Part shown: piece by piece, positions 57,954-64,000 of the stretch
Layout of the letters: every line of letters begins with the position of its first letter
Position numbering within the stretch: position 1 is the stretch's first letter
DNA from: Dictyobacter arantiisoli
Lineage (GTDB): Bacteria > Chloroflexota > Ktedonobacteria > Ktedonobacterales > Ktedonobacteraceae
Assembly (NCBI RefSeq): GCF_008326305.1
Contig: NZ_BIXY01000015.1
Location: forward strand, 31,738 to 95,737
Length of the DNA: 64,000 nt
Reading direction: 5' to 3'
Made by a program: the position numbers and the translations under genes
The notes under the pieces: model-generated
What the model saw: only the letters and a program-made list of their open reading frames with translations
Told to the model about the DNA's origin: nothing
The model's database searches: none

Positions 57954-58640
57954 ATGGTGATCATACGTTTACATACTTTATCATCCCGCGTACCTAAGCT
58001 GCAGGATGCAGCGGCTGTGGCTAGATTAATATATATATGCGATGAGGATGCCTTTAAGCCAGGAGAGAATGGGGAGGAGACACTGAAAGCTTCCTGGCAA
58101 CAGCACTATTTTTGTTTGTCATCCGACGCCTGGATGATTGTGGCGAAGCCCGATGAATTAGTTGGCTATGCTGATGTTCGGCCGGAGCCTGATTCGGCCT
58201 TTCAGGCGTTTATACAGACACTCTATGTCCATCCTAAATATCAGAATCGGGGCATTGAGACGCTATTGGTGCGGCTTGGTGAAGAGCGTGCCAGGCAACT
58301 GTCTACACAGGCTTCGTCACGGCTGCGTATTGCTGTCAGAAGCGACAATCGTTTGTTGAGTGATACAATACAACTTGAGGGATATCAACTGGTACGGCAA
58401 TTTTTGCGCGTGAATGTTACCAGAGCGCAACTTGCTTTGCAGACGCTTGGTGCAAGTGCTGAACAGATTACACTGGATGTTGCTTTACCATTGGCTAATG
58501 GGAAAAACACACTATCAGAACAGCGAAGGTTGGCTGTCTCTACCGTCACGCAGTATGATATCTATGAAAAAGTTTCAGGTACAGGCAGCATGCAAGCGGT
58601 GGAGCAAGTTTCTTCTCTCCAATGTACGCTTGTTGGATGA
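57954..58640 (+). CDS. GNAT family acetyltransferase
   Basis: 228 residues. ATG with GGAG 8 bases upstream. One GNAT domain with TLYVHPKYQNRGIETLLVRLGEERA as the acetyl-CoA loop, preceded by WMIVAKPDELVGYADVRPE. The C-terminal ~70 residues (after LRVNVTRAQ) are not part of the fold and are not recognised. Substrate unknown. Confidence 0.82.
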   Translation: MVIIRLHTLSSRVPKLQDAAAVARLIYICDEDAFKPGENGEETLKASWQQHYFCLSSDAWMIVAKPDELVGYADVRPEPDSAFQAFIQTLYVHPKYQNRGIETLLVRLGEERARQLSTQASSRLRIAVRSDNRLLSDTIQLEGYQLVRQFLRVNVTRAQLALQTLGASAEQITLDVALPLANGKNTLSEQRRLAVSTVTQYDIYEKVSGTGSMQAVEQVSSLQCTLVG

Positions 58641-58681
58641 GTCGAAAGCAAGCATGAAAAAGATAGAGTTGTAGCTATGAC

Positions 58682-58710
58682 AAACGCCAGAGTCCCTGCT
58701 CTGGCGTTTT
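58682..58710 (+). terminator. Terminator after the GNAT gene
   Basis: An 11-bp perfect stem (58682-58692 with 58699-58709), with the T-run beginning within the right arm (GCGTTTTG). It lies where a longer frame for the next ORF would start, which argues for a later start codon there. Confidence 0.75.
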
Positions 58711-58733
58711 GTATGAGAGGAGTGGACACTATT

Positions 58734-58934
58734 GTGATATTCGCGGTAACGGTTTTTATGCTGATAGGTGCTGCGCTGGCAGCCAGCACCAGTAGTATGA
58801 GACTACTGCTACTGGTGCTATTATTAATTGCAATTATTTTAATTGTTGCTGGAGCGGCAATTGCATTATTGACAGTCTATAAGGATCGGAAGTGGCGTGC
58901 TACTCATCAAGATAAATCTTTGTTTGGTAAATAG
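58734..58934 (+). CDS. Small two-span membrane protein
   Basis: 66 residues from GTG 58734, with GAGGAG 11 bases upstream. ATGs at 58713 and 58677 are in frame, but the latter lies inside or before the preceding terminator. Two hydrophobic segments (FAVTVFMLIGAALA and LLLLVLLLIAIILIVAGAAIALL), then a short basic tail. Not recognised. It ends 12 bases from the convergent VOC gene. Confidence 0.5.
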   Translation: MIFAVTVFMLIGAALAASTSSMRLLLLVLLLIAIILIVAGAAIALLTVYKDRKWRATHQDKSLFGK

Positions 58935-58946
58935 TCCAGATTGAAC

Positions 58947-59327
58947 TTATAGCGTTGTCTGATCCAGAGATTGAATAAATTCCAGGCGATTCCCAAAAGG
59001 ATCGCGCGTTTCAAAACGAGCATAGCCGGGAATAGGTATACCAGTGAGCATCTGAAAGCCATGTGCCTGCAATTTTTGTTGCCAGAGAGCAATATCGGTG
59101 ACATGATAGGCAAGATGGGCTTTGGTACTGGTGCGTTCAAAGCCATCCTCCACGCCGACATGGACCTGTCGATCCCCAACCTGGAGCCAGAAGCCTCCGC
59201 GTCCTTTAAGTGAGTCTGGCTTCTCAATTTCAGGGAGACCGAGCAAGTGGCAATAATAGTGCCGTCCTTGCTCTTCAGCCCCGATGGGTATTGTAATCTG
59301 TGCGTGATGCACGCCAATAATAGACAT
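58947..59327 (-). CDS. VOC family (glyoxalase-like) protein
   Basis: 126 residues in the paired beta-alpha-beta-beta-beta fold. GVHHAQITIPIGAEEQGRHYYCHLLGLPEI opens the first module, HLAYHVTD the second, and ETRDPFGNRLEFIQ supplies the usual C-terminal Glu metal ligand. Could be a glyoxalase, dioxygenase or thiol transferase of the fosfomycin-resistance type; the substrate is not evident. ATG start behind GAAGG, 8 bp after smpB on the same strand. Confidence 0.87.
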   Translation of the reverse strand: MSIIGVHHAQITIPIGAEEQGRHYYCHLLGLPEIEKPDSLKGRGGFWLQVGDRQVHVGVEDGFERTSTKAHLAYHVTDIALWQQKLQAHGFQMLTGIPIPGYARFETRDPFGNRLEFIQSLDQTTL

Positions 59328-59335
59328 TAATCCAC

Positions 59336-59839
59336 TTACCTTCCTCGTACAATTCTTTCCATATCGCGCTGTACATCGCGTTTAGCAATAGCTTCACGTT
59401 TGTCATACAATTTTTTACCACGACAGAGTCCAAGCTCAATCTTGGCACGCCCGCCTTTGAGATAGAGCTTGAGCGGTACCAGGGTCAGACCTTTGGTGGC
59501 GACACGAGCTAGTAACTGATCAATTTCTCGGCGATGCAGGAGCAATTTGCGTGTGCGTGTGGGTTCGTGGTTGTTGCGGTTGCCATGATCATACGTCGCG
59601 ATATTAGCATTTTCCAGCCAGATTTCATCTTTACGCGCCATCGCATAGGCGCCACGCAACTGGACATGTCCATCACGAATCGATTTGATTTCAGTTCCGA
59701 GCAATGAGATACCCGCTTCGACGGTTCGTTCTACTTCATAATCATGATATGCCTGCCGGTTGACACTGATGATTTTGACTGGCACGTGGTTGCTGCTCTG
59801 GGGGGCAGTTTGTTTTTTTGTGGAGGCTGTTTTCGCCAT
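59336..59839 (-). CDS. smpB: SsrA-binding protein
   Basis: Binds the tRNA-like part of tmRNA and delivers it to stalled ribosomes. 167 residues, with an N-terminal Lys/Gln-rich extension of about 20. Core: ISVNRQAYHDYEVERTVEAGISLLGTEIKSIRDGHVQLRGAYA (in parts), IATYDHGNRNNHEPTRTRKLLLHRREI, and LTLVPLKLYLKGGRAKIELGLCRGKKLYDKRE. The C-terminal basic tail is normal. Its RNA partner ssrA is 28 kb away in this window. ATG behind AAGGAG. Confidence 0.96.
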   Translation of the reverse strand: MAKTASTKKQTAPQSSNHVPVKIISVNRQAYHDYEVERTVEAGISLLGTEIKSIRDGHVQLRGAYAMARKDEIWLENANIATYDHGNRNNHEPTRTRKLLLHRREIDQLLARVATKGLTLVPLKLYLKGGRAKIELGLCRGKKLYDKREAIAKRDVQRDMERIVRGR

Positions 59840-60246
59840 AGAAAAACTCCTTCTAATGAAAGGACGTTAAACTGCTGCATATTATGCTTTTCGTAATCTA
59901 CGACACTATGCGCGTGTATTGAGGCAAGCCTTGCTGTTTTGATTGTCCGATCTCTCGCTAAACGGCTTGTTTGGTAGTTACTGATGCAGCAGGAACACTG
60001 CTTTGCAGGTTGCTCATTTTTGCTGTATGTTTTGACTATAATGGGATGAATCTCTTTCACAGCAGAAAGAGTAATGATTATCGGATAGCGTCATAATTAT
60101 ATCACAACCCGTACTCCCGGCCTGTTCTACGCTGCTGAGAGCAGACTGAAGCAGCATTACCCCTTCTATCGAGGAGTATCGTCATACAACTGGATGCCAG
60201 GAGTTTGTTCCCTATTTCTTTCACTGTGTTAGAGAAAGGCTTTGCT
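59840..60246. other. Divergent intergenic region, smpB / MMPL
   Basis: No gene recognised. A TATAAT near 60037 on the plus strand could be a -10 for the transporter operon, without a clear -35. Confidence 0.35.
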
Positions 60247-62580
60247 ATGTTTTACCGTCTAGGCAAATTTGCCACCCGTCATCGCTGGTTGATTATTGGG
60301 ATGTGGGTACTTGCCGCGGTGCTTGCTCTTCCATTTGCCCCTCGCGCAGGACAGGTCCTCCAGTCGGGAGGATTTGAAAGCCCTGATTCTGAATCGCAAC
60401 GGGCGATTGATCTTCTTACGCAAAAGCTCCATGTGAGCGATAATATTGTACAAATCCTTTTTACCAGTAAACGTTATTCTGTCGTCGATCCCCAATTTTC
60501 TCAGGAGGTACAGCAAGCGCTGACTCATCTGCGCACCTGGCCTGAAGTTGCGGGTGTTGCTTCGTTTCTTGATAATCCACGTCAGATTTCGGAAGATCGG
60601 CATGCGGCATATGTCAATCTGCAAATGAAAGGGGACGCGAATACAGCGGCGAAACTGCTTCCGGATTTTGAGAAGCGCTTGCAGAAGGTTCCTGATCTTC
60701 AAGTGAGTGTGGGTGGTGGCCCGGTTTTTTATAATGATATTCAGGTTGTGAGCGAGAATGATCTGCGCCGTGCTGAGATACTAGCTTTCCCTTTTGCTAT
60801 TATCGCATTGTTATTTATGTTTCGTTCAGTTGTGGCTGCGGTGCTACCAGCGCTGGTAGGCGGCTTTGCAGTGGTGGTTTCACTGGCTTTAATCTTTGGC
60901 TTGGGGCATCTGACGCCGCTCTCAGTCTTTGTTCTCAATATCACAACCTTGTTTGGTCTGGGACTGGGGGTAGATTACTCGCTCTTTATGGTGAGCCGTT
61001 TTCGCGAAGAGATCGCCAGGGGGAGAAATATTGAGGAGGCGGTGTCCATTACGGTTGCGACGGCGGGGCGAGCCGTTGCTTTTTCTGGCCTGACCGTCAC
61101 GATTGGTTTATTTGGCTTGACCTTTTTCCATATCAATATGCTGCACTCGGTGGGCCTGGGCGGTATCCTGGTGGTGATTCTGGCTGTGACAGCGGCATTG
61201 ACATTGTTACCAGCCCTCTTGGGATTATTGGGCTTGCGTGTCAATGCCTTTCCGGTACGGATACCACGCTTAGGACGACATGGCTTTGTCTTTAACGCGC
61301 ATGCGGTAGAGGGAGAGATTGATCCACATCATGGTTTCTGGTATCGGCTCTCTCACTTCGTTATGCGCTATCCTTTGTGGGTCTTTTTCCCGGTGCTTAT
61401 CTTATTGATTAGTTTTGGGATTCCTTTCTTAAGTGTTCGCTTCTCGGCTCCCGATGCATCGATTCTGCCTGCCTATGTGCCATCTCGTTCGGCCTATGAT
61501 CTGCTGACCCAGCGTTTTAATCAACGCGAAACCACACCTATTCTGATCGCCGCGCAAACGAGAGGCAATGTCCTGACGCCTGAAAATATCCAGAATCTCT
61601 ATTATTATGTCAAACGTATCAAGGCTGATCCGCATGTCGAGCGCGTAGATAGCATTGTCAGTGCCGATCCTCGTTTCTCATTGGCCCAATATCAACTGCT
61701 CTATGCCCATCCACAACTGATCACTGATCCCTATCTGAGTGCTTTTTTGAAGTCCTCTGTGTCAAGAAATACGCTATTGATTGAAGTGATCAGCAAGTAT
61801 GGGATGGTTGATCCGCAATCGCAAGTACTGGTCCAGACCATTCGCAATACCGATCCTGGGCATGGCATCTCGGTACTGGTGGATGGTGGTACAGCGGGGA
61901 ATATCGATTATGTTAGTTCACTCTATAGTGATTTTCCGCTCGCGATCCTGATCGTGTCATTGACCACATATATCGTATTACTCTTGCTCTTCCGTTCATT
62001 GCTTCTGCCCCTCAAAGCGATTGTCATGAACACACTTTCGATCCTGGCGAGTTATGGTGCCCTGGTCCTGATTTTTCAGGATGGTTTCCTGCACCAATGG
62101 CTGAACTTTACTCCCCTGGGATTTGTGGAAGCGTCGAGTCCTATTTTGCTCTTTTGCACGATCTTTGGCCTCTCAATGGATTATGAAGTCTTTCTGCTAT
62201 CGCGTATTCAGGAGGGTTTCTGGCAGACTGGGGATAACCGGCAGGCTGTGGCACTCGGTTTACAGCGCAGTGGCGGTATCATTACCAGTGCAGCGGTCAT
62301 TGTAATCGTTGTAAGCGCCTGCTTTGCAACCGCTGATATGATCCTGGTGAAGGCTGTAGGCGTCGGTATGGTCCTGGCTGTAGTAATTGACGCAACGCTG
62401 GTCCGAGGGCTACTGGTGCCCGCGACAATGCGTTTACTGGGCTCGTGGAACTGGTGGTTACCTTTTATTGGGATTCAACGTCGTCCGCCAGCGCTGGCAG
62501 AGTATAGCGAGCCTGTTGGCATCGTAACAATGACAACCGCTACGAATGAGACAGATATGCAGGTAGGAGGTAAGCTATGA
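60247..62580 (+). CDS. MMPL/RND family transporter
   Basis: 777 residues from ATG 60247, behind AAAGG. The frame from 60205 lacks a ribosome-binding site. Twelve membrane spans in two repeats, each preceded by a large extracytoplasmic loop. The first repeat has LFGLGLGVDYSLFMVSRFREEIARG and the second LFCTIFGLSMDYEVFLLSRIQEGFW, the Asp-Tyr proton-relay motifs of MMPL proteins. Family members export lipids or drugs using the proton gradient. The stop overlaps the start of a lipocalin-like lipoprotein (ATGA), suggesting that the two work together. Confidence 0.93.
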   Translation: MFYRLGKFATRHRWLIIGMWVLAAVLALPFAPRAGQVLQSGGFESPDSESQRAIDLLTQKLHVSDNIVQILFTSKRYSVVDPQFSQEVQQALTHLRTWPEVAGVASFLDNPRQISEDRHAAYVNLQMKGDANTAAKLLPDFEKRLQKVPDLQVSVGGGPVFYNDIQVVSENDLRRAEILAFPFAIIALLFMFRSVVAAVLPALVGGFAVVVSLALIFGLGHLTPLSVFVLNITTLFGLGLGVDYSLFMVSRFREEIARGRNIEEAVSITVATAGRAVAFSGLTVTIGLFGLTFFHINMLHSVGLGGILVVILAVTAALTLLPALLGLLGLRVNAFPVRIPRLGRHGFVFNAHAVEGEIDPHHGFWYRLSHFVMRYPLWVFFPVLILLISFGIPFLSVRFSAPDASILPAYVPSRSAYDLLTQRFNQRETTPILIAAQTRGNVLTPENIQNLYYYVKRIKADPHVERVDSIVSADPRFSLAQYQLLYAHPQLITDPYLSAFLKSSVSRNTLLIEVISKYGMVDPQSQVLVQTIRNTDPGHGISVLVDGGTAGNIDYVSSLYSDFPLAILIVSLTTYIVLLLLFRSLLLPLKAIVMNTLSILASYGALVLIFQDGFLHQWLNFTPLGFVEASSPILLFCTIFGLSMDYEVFLLSRIQEGFWQTGDNRQAVALGLQRSGGIITSAAVIVIVVSACFATADMILVKAVGVGMVLAVVIDATLVRGLLVPATMRLLGSWNWWLPFIGIQRRPPALAEYSEPVGIVTMTTATNETDMQVGGKL

Positions 62581-63692
62581 GCATATGGTTGCGTACAAAA
62601 CACTATGGGGAATTTGGTCTCTGCTTGCTCTTGACTGTTCTTCTCTCCGCGTGTGCTTTTCCTGGTTTAAGTACGACGAATGCTACTTTGCCGCAGGTCA
62701 GCCAGCATGAGACACAACCTGCTCTACCGCCGATCCGCTTTCCTCAGGATGAAGGAGCCCACGATAAACTGACCGAATGGTGGTACTATACGGGGCATAT
62801 GCAGGCTACAGATGCAGCAGGCAAACAGCATACCTATGGATTTGAACTGGTGATTTTCCAGGCACAACGCAGTAATCTACCACCTGTTTATCCTGCGCAT
62901 TTCGCGATCAGTGATATTACGCGTGGCGAGTTTCACTATGATCAACGTATCATTACACAATATAGCGGGACCCTTCCCAATGGACAAGCAACACAGGGTA
63001 TTAATCAAAGGGTAGATGATTGGTCGATTCAAGGCTTGAATGGCAAGGATCATTTGATTGCTGCTATGCAAAATTATGCCATCAATTTCCATTTAAATGC
63101 TTTAAAGCAACCCACATTGCATAATGGCACCGGTTTGATCACCTATGGATTGGGTGGGTATTCTTACTATTATTCCCGCACACGTATGGCGGTAGGTGGC
63201 ACGCTCGTTGATCATAATCAAACCTTACAGGTGACCGGTACCGCCTGGATGGATCATCAATGGGGCAATTTTTTGAGTCTTGGTGGTGGTGGTTGGGATT
63301 GGTACAGCATCCAGTTAAATAATAACACAGAGATTATGCTCTACTTTATTCGGGATACTACTGGCAAGACCATTTCAACCTACATTGGTTATACCGATGC
63401 TGCCGGGAATGCTCATGTATTGCCAGCGCGGTCTCTCAAAGCCACTGTACTGGATAAATGGACCAGTCTAACGACAGGGATCACCTATCCTTCAGGCTGG
63501 CGTATTAGCATCAATGATCCTCAACTCCAGGTCACCCTGACCATTAAGCCTTTATTGAAAAACCAGGAGCTTGTGGTAGCAAATTCTACTGGCAATATCT
63601 ACTGGGAGGGAGCCGTGAGTATCAATGGAGCAAGTAGCGGACACGCGCTTAATGGGGAAGGTTATGTTGAATTGACTGGCTACCATAAATAG
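62577..63692 (+). CDS. Lipocalin-like (AttH/CrtC family) lipoprotein
   Basis: 371 residues. Lipoprotein signal peptide LLLTVLLSAC places the lipidated Cys at about residue 26. The mature part has two lipocalin-like barrels of the AttH/carotenoid-hydratase-like group: HDKLTEWWYYTGHM, YGFELVIFQAQRS, RMAVGGTLV, GTAWMDHQWGNF and GWDWYSIQLNN. Probably membrane-anchored on the outer face, binding or hydrating a hydrophobic ligand. ATG behind AGGAGG and overlapping the MMPL stop, so possibly a lipid-handling partner of the transporter. Carotenoid hydratase activity is not supported by any neighbour. Confidence 0.87.
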   Translation: MSIWLRTKHYGEFGLCLLLTVLLSACAFPGLSTTNATLPQVSQHETQPALPPIRFPQDEGAHDKLTEWWYYTGHMQATDAAGKQHTYGFELVIFQAQRSNLPPVYPAHFAISDITRGEFHYDQRIITQYSGTLPNGQATQGINQRVDDWSIQGLNGKDHLIAAMQNYAINFHLNALKQPTLHNGTGLITYGLGGYSYYYSRTRMAVGGTLVDHNQTLQVTGTAWMDHQWGNFLSLGGGGWDWYSIQLNNNTEIMLYFIRDTTGKTISTYIGYTDAAGNAHVLPARSLKATVLDKWTSLTTGITYPSGWRISINDPQLQVTLTIKPLLKNQELVVANSTGNIYWEGAVSINGASSGHALNGEGYVELTGYHK

Positions 63693-63700
63693 AAAACGTT

Positions 63701-63730
63701 GCCCCGTTCCCATGCTGGACGGGGCTTTTT
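63701..63730 (+). terminator. Intrinsic terminator of the MMPL-lipoprotein operon
   Basis: GCCCCGT (63701-63707) pairs exactly with ACGGGGC (63719-63725), followed by TTTTTC. Confidence 0.85.
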
Positions 63731-63905
63731 CTTGCGCGTGTACTGTTTACCAACTCCAGCAGAATGTTCTAATGGCAACAAAATAAGCAATTGTGATACC
63801 CCCAGGCGGGTAAAATCCCTCTGCTTCTTCACCAGATGATAGGAAATATGCTTAAGAGTGTGTCAGCCTCCCACTACCAGCGGGATCTTGCTGCTCACCT
63901 GCTGG

Positions 63906-63988
63906 CAGGCGCGTGCGCGCCTGCGCCCTTTTTATTGTGTAGTGCAGGAAAAGTGCTGTGCACTTTTCCTGCACTACACAATAAAAAG
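63906..63988. repeat. GC-rich palindrome followed by a perfect 29-bp inverted repeat
   Basis: CAGGCGCG (63906-63913) pairs with CGCGCCTG (63916-63923). Then 63928-63956 is the exact reverse complement of 63960-63988 with only TGT between. Ends CTTTTT/AAAAAG could terminate transcription from both sides. The length and perfection also fit a recent mobile palindrome. No gene is visible between 63693 and the window end. Confidence 0.75.
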
Positions 63989-64000
63989 ATGTTTGAGCAC

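Overview
The window looks like chromosome from a Gram-positive-like, non-actinobacterial lineage, and I infer Chloroflexota, probably class Ktedonobacteria. The basis is indirect. Base composition is near 50% GC. LexA is of the Bacillus-like type, several starts are TTG or GTG behind good ribosome-binding sites, and there is a MoxR/DUF58/transglutaminase cluster. Many housekeeping proteins carry low-complexity tails or inserts. No rRNA or tRNA was found. The one stable RNA gene is ssrA (tmRNA), and its partner gene smpB is also in the window.

Layout. 1-2.3 kb: folate genes folP (cut by the window edge) and folC, ending in a bidirectional hairpin. 2.3-5.7 kb: a degenerate asparagine-synthetase-like protein with a small upstream partner, then a membrane-anchored C39-like peptidase. 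5.7-6.6 kb: a gene-free stretch full of palindromes, leading into a rifampicin phosphotransferase (rph) that is more AT-rich than its surroundings and looks acquired. 9.4-24.4 kb: mixed housekeeping on both strands: PIG-L deacetylase, lipoate ligase, THUMP methyltransferase, efp, ybeY-dgkA, rpsU, a UDP-glucuronate decarboxylase-like enzyme, a CPBP protease, gltX, a YggT-like protein, a bifunctional nuclease and lexA. 24.8-30.8 kb: membrane proteins (DedA, AI-2E family, APC permease).

30.8-32.1 kb: ssrA with a recognisable promoter and terminator, flanked by a decayed repeat and by a second, degenerate copy of its own 3' T-arm. 32-38 kb: glycerophosphodiesterase, a polyprenyl-type glycosyltransferase, a DUF2079 membrane protein and a large Ala/Pro-rich protein. 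38-48.6 kb: mfd, a phosphoesterase-pth pair, a sugar isomerase-like protein, a D,D-carboxypeptidase, and acyP-gatC-gatA. 49-53.8 kb: the MoxR ATPase-DUF58-transglutaminase operon. 54.3-56.8 kb: a strong promoter, a 68-codon orphan ORF and a terminator, followed by a two-gene ABC exporter. 56.8-63.7 kb: GNAT acetyltransferases, a VOC protein, smpB, and an MMPL transporter overlapping a lipocalin-like lipoprotein. The window ends in a perfect 29-bp inverted repeat.

No complete mobile element, prophage or CRISPR array is visible. The most unusual items are the AsnB-like pseudoenzyme, the rph island with its palindromes, two copies of a 50-bp dispersed relic, the duplicated tmRNA 3' fragment, EF-P with Asn at the modification position, and the orphan ORF with its own promoter and terminator before an ABC exporter.
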